DNA from: JAEUUM01 sp038326165
GTDB lineage: Bacteria > Bacteroidota > Bacteroidia > Chitinophagales > Saprospiraceae
Reading direction: 5' to 3'
Length of the DNA stretch: 64,000 nt
Assembly: GCA_038326165.1 (NCBI GenBank)
Contig: JBBQJT010000006.1
Location: forward strand, 1-64,000
Shown here piece after piece: positions 27,501-35,639 of this stretch (its first letter is position 1; every line of letters starts with the position of its first letter). Below the pieces are notes generated by a model, which saw only the letters and a list, made by a program, of their open reading frames with translations, did not search any database and had not been told where the DNA came from. The translations under genes and the position numbers were made by a program.

Positions 27501-27650
27501 AATGGTAGAATTTTAAACAACGAAATCTTTGAAACTGCTAAAGGATTGAATCAAGAAAGTATTGATTTAAGTATTTATCCTTCAGGAGTTTATTACTTGA
27601 GTATCATTGGCGGACAAGTAAACAAGAACGTAAAGCTGATTAAAAAATAG
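24576..27650 (+). CDS. Large secreted repeat protein with type IX C-terminal sorting domain
   Basis: The ATG at 24576 gives a 1024-aa protein with a signal peptide (RRIFILVFSFFILINFTHSQ); an in-frame TTG 15 bp upstream is less likely. Residues 30-110 contain SIASGNWETLTSWETYNG, resembling the N-terminal segment of many Bacteroidota surface proteins. Residues about 130-750 form long, Asn/Gly/Thr-rich repeats. A module beginning like G.F.KS.G....V.F.N.G...INSGTLE recurs near residues 223, 388, 559 and 701. The Q-T motif (NADQT, NANQT, NTSQT) recurs near 323, 489 and 633. This suggests a beta-helix or stacked-strand stalk. After VLPVELSAFSG comes a beta-sandwich, then a typical sorting domain ending IYPSGVYYLSIIGGQVNKNV and KLIKK. 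It is probably secreted and surface-attached via type IX secretion. Confidence 0.88.
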   Translation: MSILTLNRRIFILVFSFFILINFTHSQVIGDYRSIASGNWETLTSWETYNGTVWIGAVDVPESGAGVISIRSGHTITNMDFILIDQVVVDAGGILNLSADASIVNGAGVDLQINGTVNLSGIVNGSASTTVEVVGILNWTDNLLTFNTTVKPTGVISATSNTTKTLKRILTIEIGGNVNLNYDGTLSFSGATINNAGTITNGGDINFSDGGGSNVFNNNTGGSFTKSSSTGTSRIGVALTNVGSITIASGTLETTSTVTNTGTITINPNTTLDASAGVFTHNSGTFTVNGTLKSSTGATFNQNGPITFGVSSKLNAGGTYNLNADQTWNLMEITVDGNLNILTTRIVNWTTGNIVFNGGTFTNNGIFNIQFDGNMLDNGGGIVINNGIFSKSAGATISEIALNFTNNGDVIINSGTLELTKDLLNAAFKLIDVKPGATLKTSGSGTVTGNGPINVTSGSLVSANTFIQNIVITFAGNCSFTVNGTHTINANQTFGPGMTVAVNGGTLINSATYTMTWSGGTIGFASGVFNNNGIINNTFGGLMVNTSGANVLNNNATGVFNKTIGSTTVQVPFANTGEVNVNSGTLVTNTFTHDGVMNVAGSTLESNGAFAQNQVINFTSNPTFIVRNNHSLNTSQTYDNVTMNIIAGKLINTASRTLTWNSGVITISNSGQLENSGTFNNTFNGTINAGSGSGSFSNISIFQKSAGGGTTTINVPFTNSAGATIEGNNVLDFTAASSFAGTISPGLSPGNLTINGTTNPLNGSTTLNMEIVSLSDFDVLQRAGSLALGGTLSVTGSMGYGTISIITAGSISGSFGTVNLPGAEYSAVVTPTSVDIIRAVLPVELSAFSGIARDQVNLLKWTAESELNFEKYILERASEISEELFTSIAEINGTGSFSSRASYEYLDEQPMQLSYYRLKMIDTDGSYKFSKIIALQNENAEFGEVKAFPVPTVDITQIQFTASDVMEYRFILTDINGRILNNEIFETAKGLNQESIDLSIYPSGVYYLSIIGGQVNKNVKLIKK

Positions 27651-27675
27651 TATTTATTCTCTTAACGAATATAAG

Positions 27676-27704
27676 AAGGGCTTCCAGTAGGAGGCCCTTT
27701 TTTT
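27676..27704 (+). terminator. Rho-independent terminator after the repeat protein gene
   Basis: GGGCTTCC pairs with GGAGGCCC (one G-U pair) around a 4-nt loop and is followed by seven T residues. It starts 26 bp after the stop. The rest of the gap to 27931 is AT-rich and shows nothing I can name. Confidence 0.88.
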
Positions 27705-27931
27705 GTCTAAACTGTGATTATTGTATGATTAAATGATTGATATGAGTTATTTCCTGAATTAGAAATCAGCCTAATCAATAAATCACCTAAATCATAGTTC
27801 AGACATTATTTTTTTTGCCGATTTTATTCTGACGTAAAAATATAACCCAGCTTACTCACTAGACCTTACCAATCCATGTTGGCAAGCGTCGTCAGTCCAC
27901 CATTCAAATTTTTGCAAGTTCGAAACCTCAT

Positions 27932-29359
27932 TTAAAGCCATTTCAAGCCGAAATCTATCAGCTTCTTTTTAAAATTGGTATAAGGAGGGCCGATCAATTG
28001 AGCGTAGCTGATGAATTGGGATGCACGCATTACAGGTTTGATATTACTGAACTCTACAAATCCAAGATGACCCCGACTCTTGCCAATTCCTGAATTGTTA
28101 ACACCGCCAAATGGCAAATTGGGGTTGGTTTGGTGAATCAAACAATCATTGATGGTTACCCCACCGGCACTGGTTTCGTTCATTACTTTTTTCTGAATAC
28201 TTGTAGAGCTCGAAAACAAATACAAGGCCAATGGTTTTTCAGTGGTATTTAATTCTACAATCAACTGATCCATGTCTTGGTATCGCAATATTGGCAGCAC
28301 TGGTCCAAATATTTCCTCCTGGAGAATCTGACTATCTGGATCTATGTTGCTCAGTAGGGTCGGAGCAATATAACGAGTATTTGGATTGGAGTGGCCACCA
28401 CAAAGTAGACTGGCACCATGGGACACAGCGTCCGCAATCAATCCTGTGATTCTTTCAAAGTGGGAATTGTTGATGATGACAGCTATGTCAGCTGGTTTGC
28501 GTTCTAGTTCATTGCTATTTCCAAATTGTTTGGTGATCCATTTGATGCATTCACGTTCAAATTGTTCAGCCACTTTTTCATGAACATAGATCATATCTGG
28601 CGCAACGCAGGTTTGGCCGGCATTCAAGAATTTTCCAAATACAATTCGTTGAGCTGCTAAGCTGATATTGGCATCCTCATGAACAATGGCAGGAGACTTT
28701 CCACCAAGTTCAAGTGTTATTGAAGCGAGATGTTCAGCAGCTTGTTTCATGATAATTTTACCAACTCGAGGACTGCCAGTGAAGAAAACATGATTGAATG
28801 GGAGTTTCATCAATTCTGTTGTCATTCCAACACCGCCTTCAATAATTTGAACCTCATTGGCATCAAACACTTCTCCAATTATTTTACGCATTACTGGTAT
28901 TGTGGCAGGACATAATTCAGACGGCTTAATAACAGCTGTATTGCCTGCCGCTAATGCACTTACTAACGGATCAATGGTGAGTATGAAAGGATAATTCCAA
29001 GGCGAAATAATCAGGATCGTTCCTTTTGGTTCGTGGTTAATATGAGAATCGGCTGGCCAAAGTTCTTTGATAGTTGGTACCCACTTAGGACGCATCCATT
29101 CTGCCAAATTTTTGATAACGAAGTCTATATGAACGATTATCGGGTAAACCTCACTGATATCAGATTCAAGTTCGGGTTTGGCAAAAGTTTCAAGCATTGC
29201 CTGTTTGATTTCAGGGCGATGTTTCAATATGCTTGCCCTCAGCATTTTTAGTTTCTGAATCCTTTCTTTAGCTGTTGTAGCTCGCATTGTAGCTTCATTA
29301 CCTTTTAAAAGCTTAAATATTTTGGCAGTAGAATCGGCTGAAATTGTTTGCATTGTCAT
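27932..29359 (-). CDS. Aldehyde dehydrogenase family protein
   Basis: This 475-aa NAD(P)-dependent enzyme oxidises aldehydes to acids. It is of the shorter class-3-like type (fatty or aromatic aldehyde dehydrogenases): HEPKGTILIISPWNYPFIL, cofactor segment FTGSPRVGKIIMKQA, catalytic Glu in ITLELGGKSPAIV and the active Cys in NAGQTCVAPDMIYV near residue 250. LPFGGVNNSGIGKSRGHLGF closes the fold. Two start ATGs lie 6 bp apart (29359 and 29353). It begins 9 bp after the stop of the fused E1 gene, so the two are cotranscribed. Oxidation of an aldehyde from branched-chain or fatty acid breakdown is a reasonable but unproven link. Confidence 0.9.
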   Translation of the reverse strand: MTMQTISADSTAKIFKLLKGNEATMRATTAKERIQKLKMLRASILKHRPEIKQAMLETFAKPELESDISEVYPIIVHIDFVIKNLAEWMRPKWVPTIKELWPADSHINHEPKGTILIISPWNYPFILTIDPLVSALAAGNTAVIKPSELCPATIPVMRKIIGEVFDANEVQIIEGGVGMTTELMKLPFNHVFFTGSPRVGKIIMKQAAEHLASITLELGGKSPAIVHEDANISLAAQRIVFGKFLNAGQTCVAPDMIYVHEKVAEQFERECIKWITKQFGNSNELERKPADIAVIINNSHFERITGLIADAVSHGASLLCGGHSNPNTRYIAPTLLSNIDPDSQILQEEIFGPVLPILRYQDMDQLIVELNTTEKPLALYLFSSSTSIQKKVMNETSAGGVTINDCLIHQTNPNLPFGGVNNSGIGKSRGHLGFVEFSNIKPVMRASQFISYAQLIGPPYTNFKKKLIDFGLKWL

Positions 29360-29368
29360 GAAATTAGT

Positions 29369-31411
29369 TCAATAGGATAATAATTGACGAATAGCGACCT
29401 CGACTTTTTCGATACTTGGAATCATAGTTTCTTCCAGAATACTGTTCAATGGGATAGCGGGCATATTTTCAGATCCCAAGCAACGGACTGGTGCGTCTAG
29501 ATATTCAAAACAATGTTCCTGAATTCTTGCTGCAAGGCTTTGTGCCAAGCTGTTATCTACTTGTTCTTCGGTCACAACCAGTATTCTTCCATGAATTTTT
29601 GAACGTTCGTAAACCAGTTCAGTATCCAAGGGGTGCAATGTCCGTAAATCTATAATTTCTATCTGCCCGGGTAAACTCTTTGAAGCATTTAATGCCCAAT
29701 GTACCCCCATTCCGTATGTCACCAACAATAAAGTATTGTTATTTGTCGTAAAATCTGCCTCTTGAACAATTCTTCCTTTACCAAATGGAACAACATAATT
29801 TTCATCCGGCTCTACAGTTCTTGCTGCATCAGTTCCTCTAACCTTTGACCAATAGAGGCCTTTGTGTTCAAATATCACGACTGGATTAGGATCGTAATAA
29901 GCAGACTTGATCAAGCCTTTCAGGTCAGCACCATTGCTTGGGTAAGCAATTTTCACACCGCGTATATTGGCAACGACTGTCTCAACACTGCTGGAATGAT
30001 AAGGTCCTCCACTTCCATAGGCACCTATAGGAACGCGTATGATACAACTAACCGGCCATTTGCCATTAGAAAGGTAACAGCTGCGGGCTACCTCTGTGAA
30101 CAGTTGATTCAATCCAGGCCATATATAATCGGCAAATTGTACTTCAACTATTGGCTTAAGGCCCACTGCGCTCATTCCTACTGTACTTCCTACAATGAAG
30201 GCTTCTTGTATAGGGGTATTGAATACCCGCTCTGGGCCAAATTTTTGGGCTAAAGTTGCTGCTTCCCTAAATACACCTCCCAATCGAGCCCCCACATCCT
30301 GACCGTAGAGTAGGCACTCTGGATGCTTCTCCATCAATTCTTGTACAGCAAACAAGGCGCAATCAACCATTACTTTTTCGGTGCCCCCAACTGGGCTCCT
30401 TTCACCTTTTTCTTCAGTGATCGGTGTTGGCGCAAACATGTGTGTGAAGAGATCGGAAGGTTCAGGATCGGCTGCATTTTCAGCTTTTTTGAAGTCGGAT
30501 GCTACACTTTGCTTGGATTCAGCTTCAATAAGTGCTATTTCATCGGCATGAAATCCATTGTTTTCCAAAAGCGCAATCATCTTTGGGTACGGATCACGTT
30601 TTTCTTGCTCTTCAAGATCATCCCTATACCATTCTTTACGCACACCACTGGTATGGTGATTCAAGAGTGGAACTGTGGCATGGAGCAGATATGGGCGCCT
30701 TGTTTTGCGCATATCTTCCAATATTTTATGAATTGCTTCATAACATTCTTGAAAGTCGGTACCATCAACCTGAACGATGTTGATTCCGGGAAAACCAGCT
30801 GCATATTGGGCAGCATCTGCCACTCTTATTTCAGTTTTGTGTGCTGAAATATCCCATTCATTGTCTTGAACGAGATAGAGGATGGGTAACTGACGAAGTG
30901 CAGCCATCTGAAAGGCTTCTGCAACTTCACCTTCAGTAACCGAGGCATCACCCAAGGAACAAACTGCAATAGGCAAAGGCTTGTCCATATCCTCTAAACC
31001 CTGAGATTCCTTGTATCTCATACCCATTGCAATGCCAGTAGTAGGAATTGCTTGCATTCCAGTGGCAGAAGATTGATGCGGAAGTTTTGGTTTATCCTCA
31101 TCGCGTAAGCTCGGATGCGAATAGTATGATCTTCCCGCTGAAAAGGGATCATCTTTCTTGGCCATTAATTGCAACATCAGCTGATAGGGCTCCATACCAA
31201 TAGATAGGAGTGCCGCGTCATCTCTGTAATAAGCTGCCAAATAATCCTGTGGCAACAATTGCATTCCCATTGCTATCTGAATGGCTTCATGGCCTCTTGA
31301 TGTGGCATGAACATATTTGGATACTTGTTTGAAATTGGCCTCATAAATCTCAGTCATTGCTTTGGCAGTTGACATGAGTTGAAAAGCGCGTTTTAATAAC
31401 TCTTTCTGCAT
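29369..31411 (-). CDS. 2-oxoacid dehydrogenase E1, alpha and beta fused
   Basis: This 680-aa protein joins both E1 subunits of a thiamine-diphosphate dehydrogenase of the branched-chain 2-oxoacid type. The alpha half (1-330) has SRGHEAIQIAMGMQL, the ThDP and Mg motif GDASVTEGEVAEAFQMAAL near residue 171, and LVQDNEWDISAHKTEI. The beta half starts near residue 345 with VMVDCALFAVQELM and includes GQDVGARLGGVFREAA, NTPIQEAFIVGSTVGMSAVG and RVPIGAYGSGGPYHS. Such fused E1 proteins are common in Bacteroidota. E2 and E3 genes are not adjacent. Whether it uses branched-chain keto acids or pyruvate cannot be told from sequence alone. Confidence 0.9.
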   Translation of the reverse strand: MQKELLKRAFQLMSTAKAMTEIYEANFKQVSKYVHATSRGHEAIQIAMGMQLLPQDYLAAYYRDDAALLSIGMEPYQLMLQLMAKKDDPFSAGRSYYSHPSLRDEDKPKLPHQSSATGMQAIPTTGIAMGMRYKESQGLEDMDKPLPIAVCSLGDASVTEGEVAEAFQMAALRQLPILYLVQDNEWDISAHKTEIRVADAAQYAAGFPGINIVQVDGTDFQECYEAIHKILEDMRKTRRPYLLHATVPLLNHHTSGVRKEWYRDDLEEQEKRDPYPKMIALLENNGFHADEIALIEAESKQSVASDFKKAENAADPEPSDLFTHMFAPTPITEEKGERSPVGGTEKVMVDCALFAVQELMEKHPECLLYGQDVGARLGGVFREAATLAQKFGPERVFNTPIQEAFIVGSTVGMSAVGLKPIVEVQFADYIWPGLNQLFTEVARSCYLSNGKWPVSCIIRVPIGAYGSGGPYHSSSVETVVANIRGVKIAYPSNGADLKGLIKSAYYDPNPVVIFEHKGLYWSKVRGTDAARTVEPDENYVVPFGKGRIVQEADFTTNNNTLLLVTYGMGVHWALNASKSLPGQIEIIDLRTLHPLDTELVYERSKIHGRILVVTEEQVDNSLAQSLAARIQEHCFEYLDAPVRCLGSENMPAIPLNSILEETMIPSIEKVEVAIRQLLSY

Positions 31412-31415
31412 TGTG

Positions 31416-31423
31416 CAAACTTA
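31416..31423 (-). promoter_or_regulatory. -7-like element (TAAGTTTG) abutting the E1 start codon
   Basis: The leftward sequence is an exact TAnnTTTG ending 4 bp before the ATG at 31411. If functional, transcription would start at or next to the start codon and give a nearly leaderless mRNA. It may equally be chance in AT-rich DNA. Confidence 0.3.
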
Positions 31424-31627
31424 ATTCAAAACCAAGGACAAAAGCTATATTTTAATAGAAAGATTCACATATTTGAATCAAGAATATTTTAAGTAGTGAA
31501 TAGAATACACCAAGATTTTGGTTGTTAGACTTGATATGAACAATAAAGTCAAACCTATCATTCGATAAATTATTTTATCCTTATTTTGGTGATTGTTGAA
31601 ATTGAATTTTTATAAAGGGATTGAAAA

Positions 31628-32225
31628 TTGATTCGTCTTATATCTATGCTTTTTTATTTTAGGATTGACTTGCATTTCCAAGGTCATTTAGATCTTGCAA
31701 TATTTCTAGGGTTTGTCATTGATGGTTTTATCAATAACAGTTCTGAATTTGGGTTGAAAAATAAATGGGGATTGGAATCTGCCATCCACCTATACTATCC
31801 GCGCATTTATAGAAATTATGTGTAAGAGGTGGCGTATATAATGAATTATTCTCTGAATTTTATTAGCATCAATATCAAATATTATCCGATTGAAGGCAAA
31901 CACTTAACAGGTTTTTGTTTAGGCCGTATTTCATGTGGGATTAACGCAAAATAGAGGTCCCCAATGTGCCTGAAATTCAAAGTACTTATCAGCAACTTTC
32001 GCCAGGATTCTATCTTGGTTAACAGCTAATGTCAAAAAAGGACTGTTTATTGAAATTGGATTAGGTTTTTGTTATTCTTTCATCAATTATGAGTTTTCAG
32101 ACTCATCTCTTTTTGAAGAGCTTAATTCACAAGAACTATTTGGAAAGCGTTCCATAGGCTACCGTTTTAATAAACCCAGTTTCATAAAAGAATTAGTTGC
32201 AAAACAAGCACCCTCCAAATTGTGA
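31628..32225 (+). pseudogene. Decayed outer-membrane barrel gene, paralogue of the next gene
   Basis: Three reading frames in turn encode consecutive pieces of a barrel protein. Frame 1 (31628-31954) reads EFGLKNKWGLESAIHLYYP, meets an in-frame TAA at 31823, then continues INIKYYPIEGKHLTGFCLG to a TAG at 31952. A second frame (from about 31951) reads EVPNVPEIQSTYQQLSPGF and YLG to a stop at 32020. A third frame (32022-32225) reads TANVKKGLFIEIGLGFCYSF and KRSIGYRF. The pieces line up in order with the intact neighbour: SPGFYLG with AVGFYTG, KKGLFIEIGLGF with RKNIIFELGFGL, and SIGYRF with SIGYRF. No clean start or signal peptide is left at the 5' end. Confidence 0.75.
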
Positions 32226-32239
32226 TTTTAAAAGATTTA

Positions 32240-32270
32240 TTGTTAAGATTAAAAAATTCAATTATTTTTG
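32240..32270 (+). promoter_or_regulatory. Promoter: TTG, 20-bp spacer, TATTTTTG
   Basis: TTG at 32240-32242 and an exact TAnnTTTG at 32263-32270 are 20 bp apart, the same geometry as at rpoD. The gene's ATG at 32295 follows 25 bp later. An in-frame TTG at 32268 is part of the element and is rejected as a start. Confidence 0.65.
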
Positions 32271-32294
32271 CAAGCTAAATTCAAAACAGAACAC

Positions 32295-32852
32295 ATGAAA
32301 AACATTTTTATTACTTTAGGTTTTATTGCAATTGGGACAAGCCTGAATGCACAAATTGATATCAGTTTGAATCCGGTATCTATTTTATTTTCCAATATCG
32401 ACGCTTCAGTAGAATTCTTAATTAAGGAGGATGTTGGTGTGGATGCAACGCTTAGTTACGATTTTGATGATTTTAGTGCATCAAATGTCGAATACAAATC
32501 AAATGGATTTGGAATTAGAGCGATAGGAAAGTATTATTTTAATCCCGATAAAGGGTGCGATAAATGGTCAATAGGTCCATATGTAAGATATGCTTATCGT
32601 TCTTCCGAATCAACAGATGGCTCATTAAATTATACCGCAACTAACAAGAGGTTTGCTGTCGGTTTTTATACTGGTTATAAGTGGGTTTCCAGAAAAAATA
32701 TAATATTTGAACTGGGTTTTGGTCTTGGTCGTGCATTTTTAAACGAGTGGACCTCTAATGATGAAACTGTAGATTTAGGTGATTTTCCAATATTTAATGT
32801 GGATGTAACTGGTAGACTTTCTATCGGATACAGATTTGGCGGAAACAAGTAA
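32295..32852 (+). CDS. Small outer-membrane beta-barrel protein
   Basis: This 185-aa protein starts at the ATG at 32295 with a signal peptide (MKNIFITLGFIAIGTSLNAQ). The mature part is a short barrel: IDISLNPVSILFSNIDASVE, then alternating strands such as GFGIRAIGKYYFN, RFAVGFYTGYKWVSRK and IIFELGFGLGRAFLN, ending in LSIGYRFGG. The style resembles DUF3575 and related Bacteroidota barrels. The upstream pseudogene is a second copy of the same family, so this is the surviving member of a tandem duplication. Function is unknown. Confidence 0.75.
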   Translation: MKNIFITLGFIAIGTSLNAQIDISLNPVSILFSNIDASVEFLIKEDVGVDATLSYDFDDFSASNVEYKSNGFGIRAIGKYYFNPDKGCDKWSIGPYVRYAYRSSESTDGSLNYTATNKRFAVGFYTGYKWVSRKNIIFELGFGLGRAFLNEWTSNDETVDLGDFPIFNVDVTGRLSIGYRFGGNK

Positions 32853-32951
32853 GTTTTCTGTTCGTTGAGAAAGGATATAGCTGTGGTAGTTGCAGCCTTT
32901 TTTTAGTGGTACTTAATTAATAGTTAAAAAGCGCCGAATACCTGCTCTAAA

Positions 32952-32983
32952 TTGGCAATGTATCGTCTAAATAGCTAACTTTA
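32952..32983 (+). promoter_or_regulatory. Likely promoter: TTG, 21-bp spacer, TAACTTTA
   Basis: TTG at 32952-32954 and TAACTTTA at 32976-32983 (one mismatch) lie 30 bp before the ATG of the thioredoxin-like gene. Confidence 0.4.
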
Positions 32984-33013
32984 TCATTCATTTTTCACAT
33001 TCAATATCTATCA

Positions 33014-33508
33014 ATGATCAAATCAGTTTTTATCTTGTTCCTTGGTGTAGTACTATTCAGCTCTGTCTCTGCTCAGAATGCCTTACCTGGGGTAAAGGTT
33101 AAAAGCCTTGATGGCAACACAATAAATATTCAAGATTTTGGGAAGACTGGCAAAGTAACAATACTTAGCTTTTGGGCCACGTGGTGTTCTCCCTGCAAAA
33201 AGGAATTGGATGCAATTTCAGAAAATTGGGAAGAGTGGAAGACTGCTTACAATTGCGAACTGTTGGCAATAACAGTTGATGATCAACGTACCTTGGGAAA
33301 AGTAGGACCGATGGTCGAAGAAAAAGGATGGACTTACATCATGTTATCGGACGTTAACAAAGATCTTTTAAGAGCTTTAAGTGGTCAGAGTGTACCTTTT
33401 ACTGTAGTCTTAGATAAGACTGGTGCCATTGCTTTTACGCACAATGGATATACACCTGGTGACGAAAATGAACTTGAAGAAAAAGTAAAAGAACTGGCGG
33501 CTAAATAA
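33014..33508 (+). CDS. TlpA-family thioredoxin-like protein, secreted
   Basis: This 164-aa protein has a signal peptide (FILFLGVVLFSSVSAQ) and a thioredoxin-fold domain. The redox motif is in LSFWATWCSPCKKELDAI, a CSPC active site near residue 59. A cis-proline follows in GQSVPFTVVLDKTGAI near residue 126, and the C-terminus is a helix with ELEEKVKELAAK. It is likely a periplasmic thiol-disulfide reductase or a cytochrome-c maturation type protein; the partner is not visible. It has its own promoter-like site and a bidirectional terminator after it, shared with the convergent BatA-type gene. Confidence 0.9.
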   Translation: MIKSVFILFLGVVLFSSVSAQNALPGVKVKSLDGNTINIQDFGKTGKVTILSFWATWCSPCKKELDAISENWEEWKTAYNCELLAITVDDQRTLGKVGPMVEEKGWTYIMLSDVNKDLLRALSGQSVPFTVVLDKTGAIAFTHNGYTPGDENELEEKVKELAAK

Positions 33509-33537
33509 GATTTTCAGATTTACTCAACTTATATTCA

Positions 33538-33574
33538 AAACGGAACCCATTTTTGTGAATTTGGGTTCCGTTCT
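33538..33574. terminator. Bidirectional terminator between the TlpA-like and BatA-like genes
   Basis: An 11-bp perfect stem (AACGGAACCCA / TGGGTTCCGTT) with a 12-nt loop lies between two convergent genes. Short T-rich stretches follow on either strand, so it could end both transcripts. Confidence 0.7.
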
Positions 33575-33599
33575 TGTTATTGCTTCTTCCGTTTTAGTA

Positions 33600-35636
33600 T
33601 CAATTGGTTTTACCTTTCCACAATCTGATCAGCAAAGCCTCAGTTATCAGCGCCAAAAGTGCCAGAAGAACGAACCAGCGCCAAAGCACTATTCCTTGGT
33701 CTTTTTCATTAACCATTGCGGTGAAATTAGCGTTTAAACTGGCATCCATTACGGACATGTTTCCAGGTAATCCCTCTTTCAATTCAGAACTAGATTTGAA
33801 CTTTCTTTCTGATTCTTGTCTGTCATAATTGAAAGCATATTCTCTGACTTTCACTTTAGCATCATCTTGAAGGGAATAAAATCCCGATTCACTGATCATA
33901 TTTTTCACGCCTAGTATCAACTGCTGGCCCAATTTTCTTTGTTCAGGTAGGAATTCTTGCTTACCAAATACCAAACTGTAGGCTTTCTCTCCTTTCATTT
34001 CCGCATTTGCTGTCAGTTGAACATCTTTTCCAATAGTAAAGGCAATTTTATCACCTTCCTTCCGGGTCATGGTCATCTTTGCCATCATCGGGATAAATAC
34101 CTCGGCTGTTTTGACCAAATCATTATACTGTTCATCTATTGGACTACTGCACAAGAACAGATTGCCATTCTCTTGGGGAAATCTGCTGAGATATGAGGCA
34201 CCATTTCGAAAGCTCAATATTGGAATTGCACCAGCGGTGGCATTACCTATTAGTGGAAAGTATCCCGTGCTACTTGGCAGTCTTAAATTGGCCTTCTGGT
34301 TTTCATAAACATCCTTAAAAATAAAATCTTGGTAATTGACAGTACCAACGGTCAAATTCGCTTTCGTGAAATTGCCTAATTTCTGTCCTCCTAGACTTTG
34401 TAAAGATGTATTATAGGTGTTGATATCAGCATTTGCGCTAGGAAAAATTAAAACATTCCCCCCTTCTTGCATATATTTTTTGAGTTCTTGGGCAAGTCCG
34501 CTGGATAGAGTTTTTAGGTCAGCACAGACTATTAGTTGATAAAAATTGAATGAAGAATAGTCAATTGAAGTAGATGTCGTATTGGTTAGTTTAAATTGTT
34601 GACTACCATTGAATGCGGCATTTATGTATCGTGGTGTTACTGATTCATTCAAGCATAAGATGTTCAATTGTTTGGCGACATTGAATGTCATGAAATAACT
34701 GTCATCGAATTGGATTGGATAGTCGGTCAGTTTAATCTCAGCTTTCTGCCAGCCAGTTTTGTTGACACTGATATTGACCGTATCAATTATGCTTGCACCA
34801 GCAGGTATACTCAAATTGCCTATTGGTTTTTCTTGTCCGTCCATTACCAAGCTCACCTTGACATTTTCGGCAGTATTTTGACCGTAATTGTGAGCTTTAA
34901 TGATCAATGGGTTGGATTGTCCCAGCATCTGAATAGGTAATGAAAACCAGCATGAATCGATACTTACATTTTGATCTTCCACTGCCTTTACGGGAATAAA
35001 ATTGATCTGAGTAATTGTGTCCTTGATTGTGCTCAGATCCGTTGTGGAAGATTGAAAATCTGAAATCAGAAACGCAATATTGGTTTTGTTCCCTGAAGTT
35101 TGCAATGTTTGACTCTGTCGTTTGAATACTTCCGATACCTTCCTTACAGCTGGACTGATCTTAATTTCATCCAATAGTGCGAGGGCATCTTCCTTGCTCA
35201 CCATACGCTGATGCTTTCCTAGGAAGTCGTTGGTCAGAATTTGAAACCTGTCTTCATCTTTGTAGCCGTTTACTATTTCACGTCCCCGCTTAACTGCCTG
35301 ATCCACCAGTGAGACATCCCCGCCCAAAGAACCCATGCTGAAAGAATTGTCAATGTAAATACTAACAGATTTTATTCCTTGTTTTACTTTAGAATTTACT
35401 GGAATAAACGGTTGGGCAAAAGCAAAAACAAGACCAATTATAGCCAAGCACCTTAAAGCCAAAAGTATAAGTTGTCGCAGTTTTTTTCTGGAACTCGTTT
35501 CCTTTTGCAGTTGCTGCAAAAAGCGCACATTTGTAAAGTAAACTTTTTTGAATCTTCTAAAGTGAAATAAGTGAATAATCACCGGGATTGCCAGCGCCAA
35601 TAAGGATAATAAAAACCAAGGGAATAAAAACTGCAT
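33600..35636 (-). CDS. BatA N-terminal domain protein with von Willebrand-type region
   Basis: This 678-aa inner-membrane protein opens with the BatA/aerotolerance-type segment: MQFLFPWFLLSLLALAIPVI followed by IHLFHFRRFKKVYFTNVRFL, and a second helix (RCLAIIGLVFAFAQPFIP). A von Willebrand-A-like domain starts with VSIYIDNSFSMGSLGGD near residue 90, a MIDAS-type DxSxS. Large beta domains follow, and a C-terminal helix (WFVLLALLALITEALLIRLW) anchors the end. In Bacteroidota such proteins occur alone or with Bat and MoxR genes; none is adjacent here. Function is not established. A possible 44-aa ORF ends 3 bp before its ATG. Confidence 0.85.
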   Translation of the reverse strand: MQFLFPWFLLSLLALAIPVIIHLFHFRRFKKVYFTNVRFLQQLQKETSSRKKLRQLILLALRCLAIIGLVFAFAQPFIPVNSKVKQGIKSVSIYIDNSFSMGSLGGDVSLVDQAVKRGREIVNGYKDEDRFQILTNDFLGKHQRMVSKEDALALLDEIKISPAVRKVSEVFKRQSQTLQTSGNKTNIAFLISDFQSSTTDLSTIKDTITQINFIPVKAVEDQNVSIDSCWFSLPIQMLGQSNPLIIKAHNYGQNTAENVKVSLVMDGQEKPIGNLSIPAGASIIDTVNISVNKTGWQKAEIKLTDYPIQFDDSYFMTFNVAKQLNILCLNESVTPRYINAAFNGSQQFKLTNTTSTSIDYSSFNFYQLIVCADLKTLSSGLAQELKKYMQEGGNVLIFPSANADINTYNTSLQSLGGQKLGNFTKANLTVGTVNYQDFIFKDVYENQKANLRLPSSTGYFPLIGNATAGAIPILSFRNGASYLSRFPQENGNLFLCSSPIDEQYNDLVKTAEVFIPMMAKMTMTRKEGDKIAFTIGKDVQLTANAEMKGEKAYSLVFGKQEFLPEQRKLGQQLILGVKNMISESGFYSLQDDAKVKVREYAFNYDRQESERKFKSSSELKEGLPGNMSVMDASLNANFTAMVNEKDQGIVLWRWFVLLALLALITEALLIRLWKGKTN

Positions 35637-35639
35637 ATG

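Noticed and set aside
32879..32904. Possible terminator after the small barrel gene
   Set aside because: Only a 4-bp stem (GCTG/CAGC) with a 9-nt loop precedes the T run; too weak to list.
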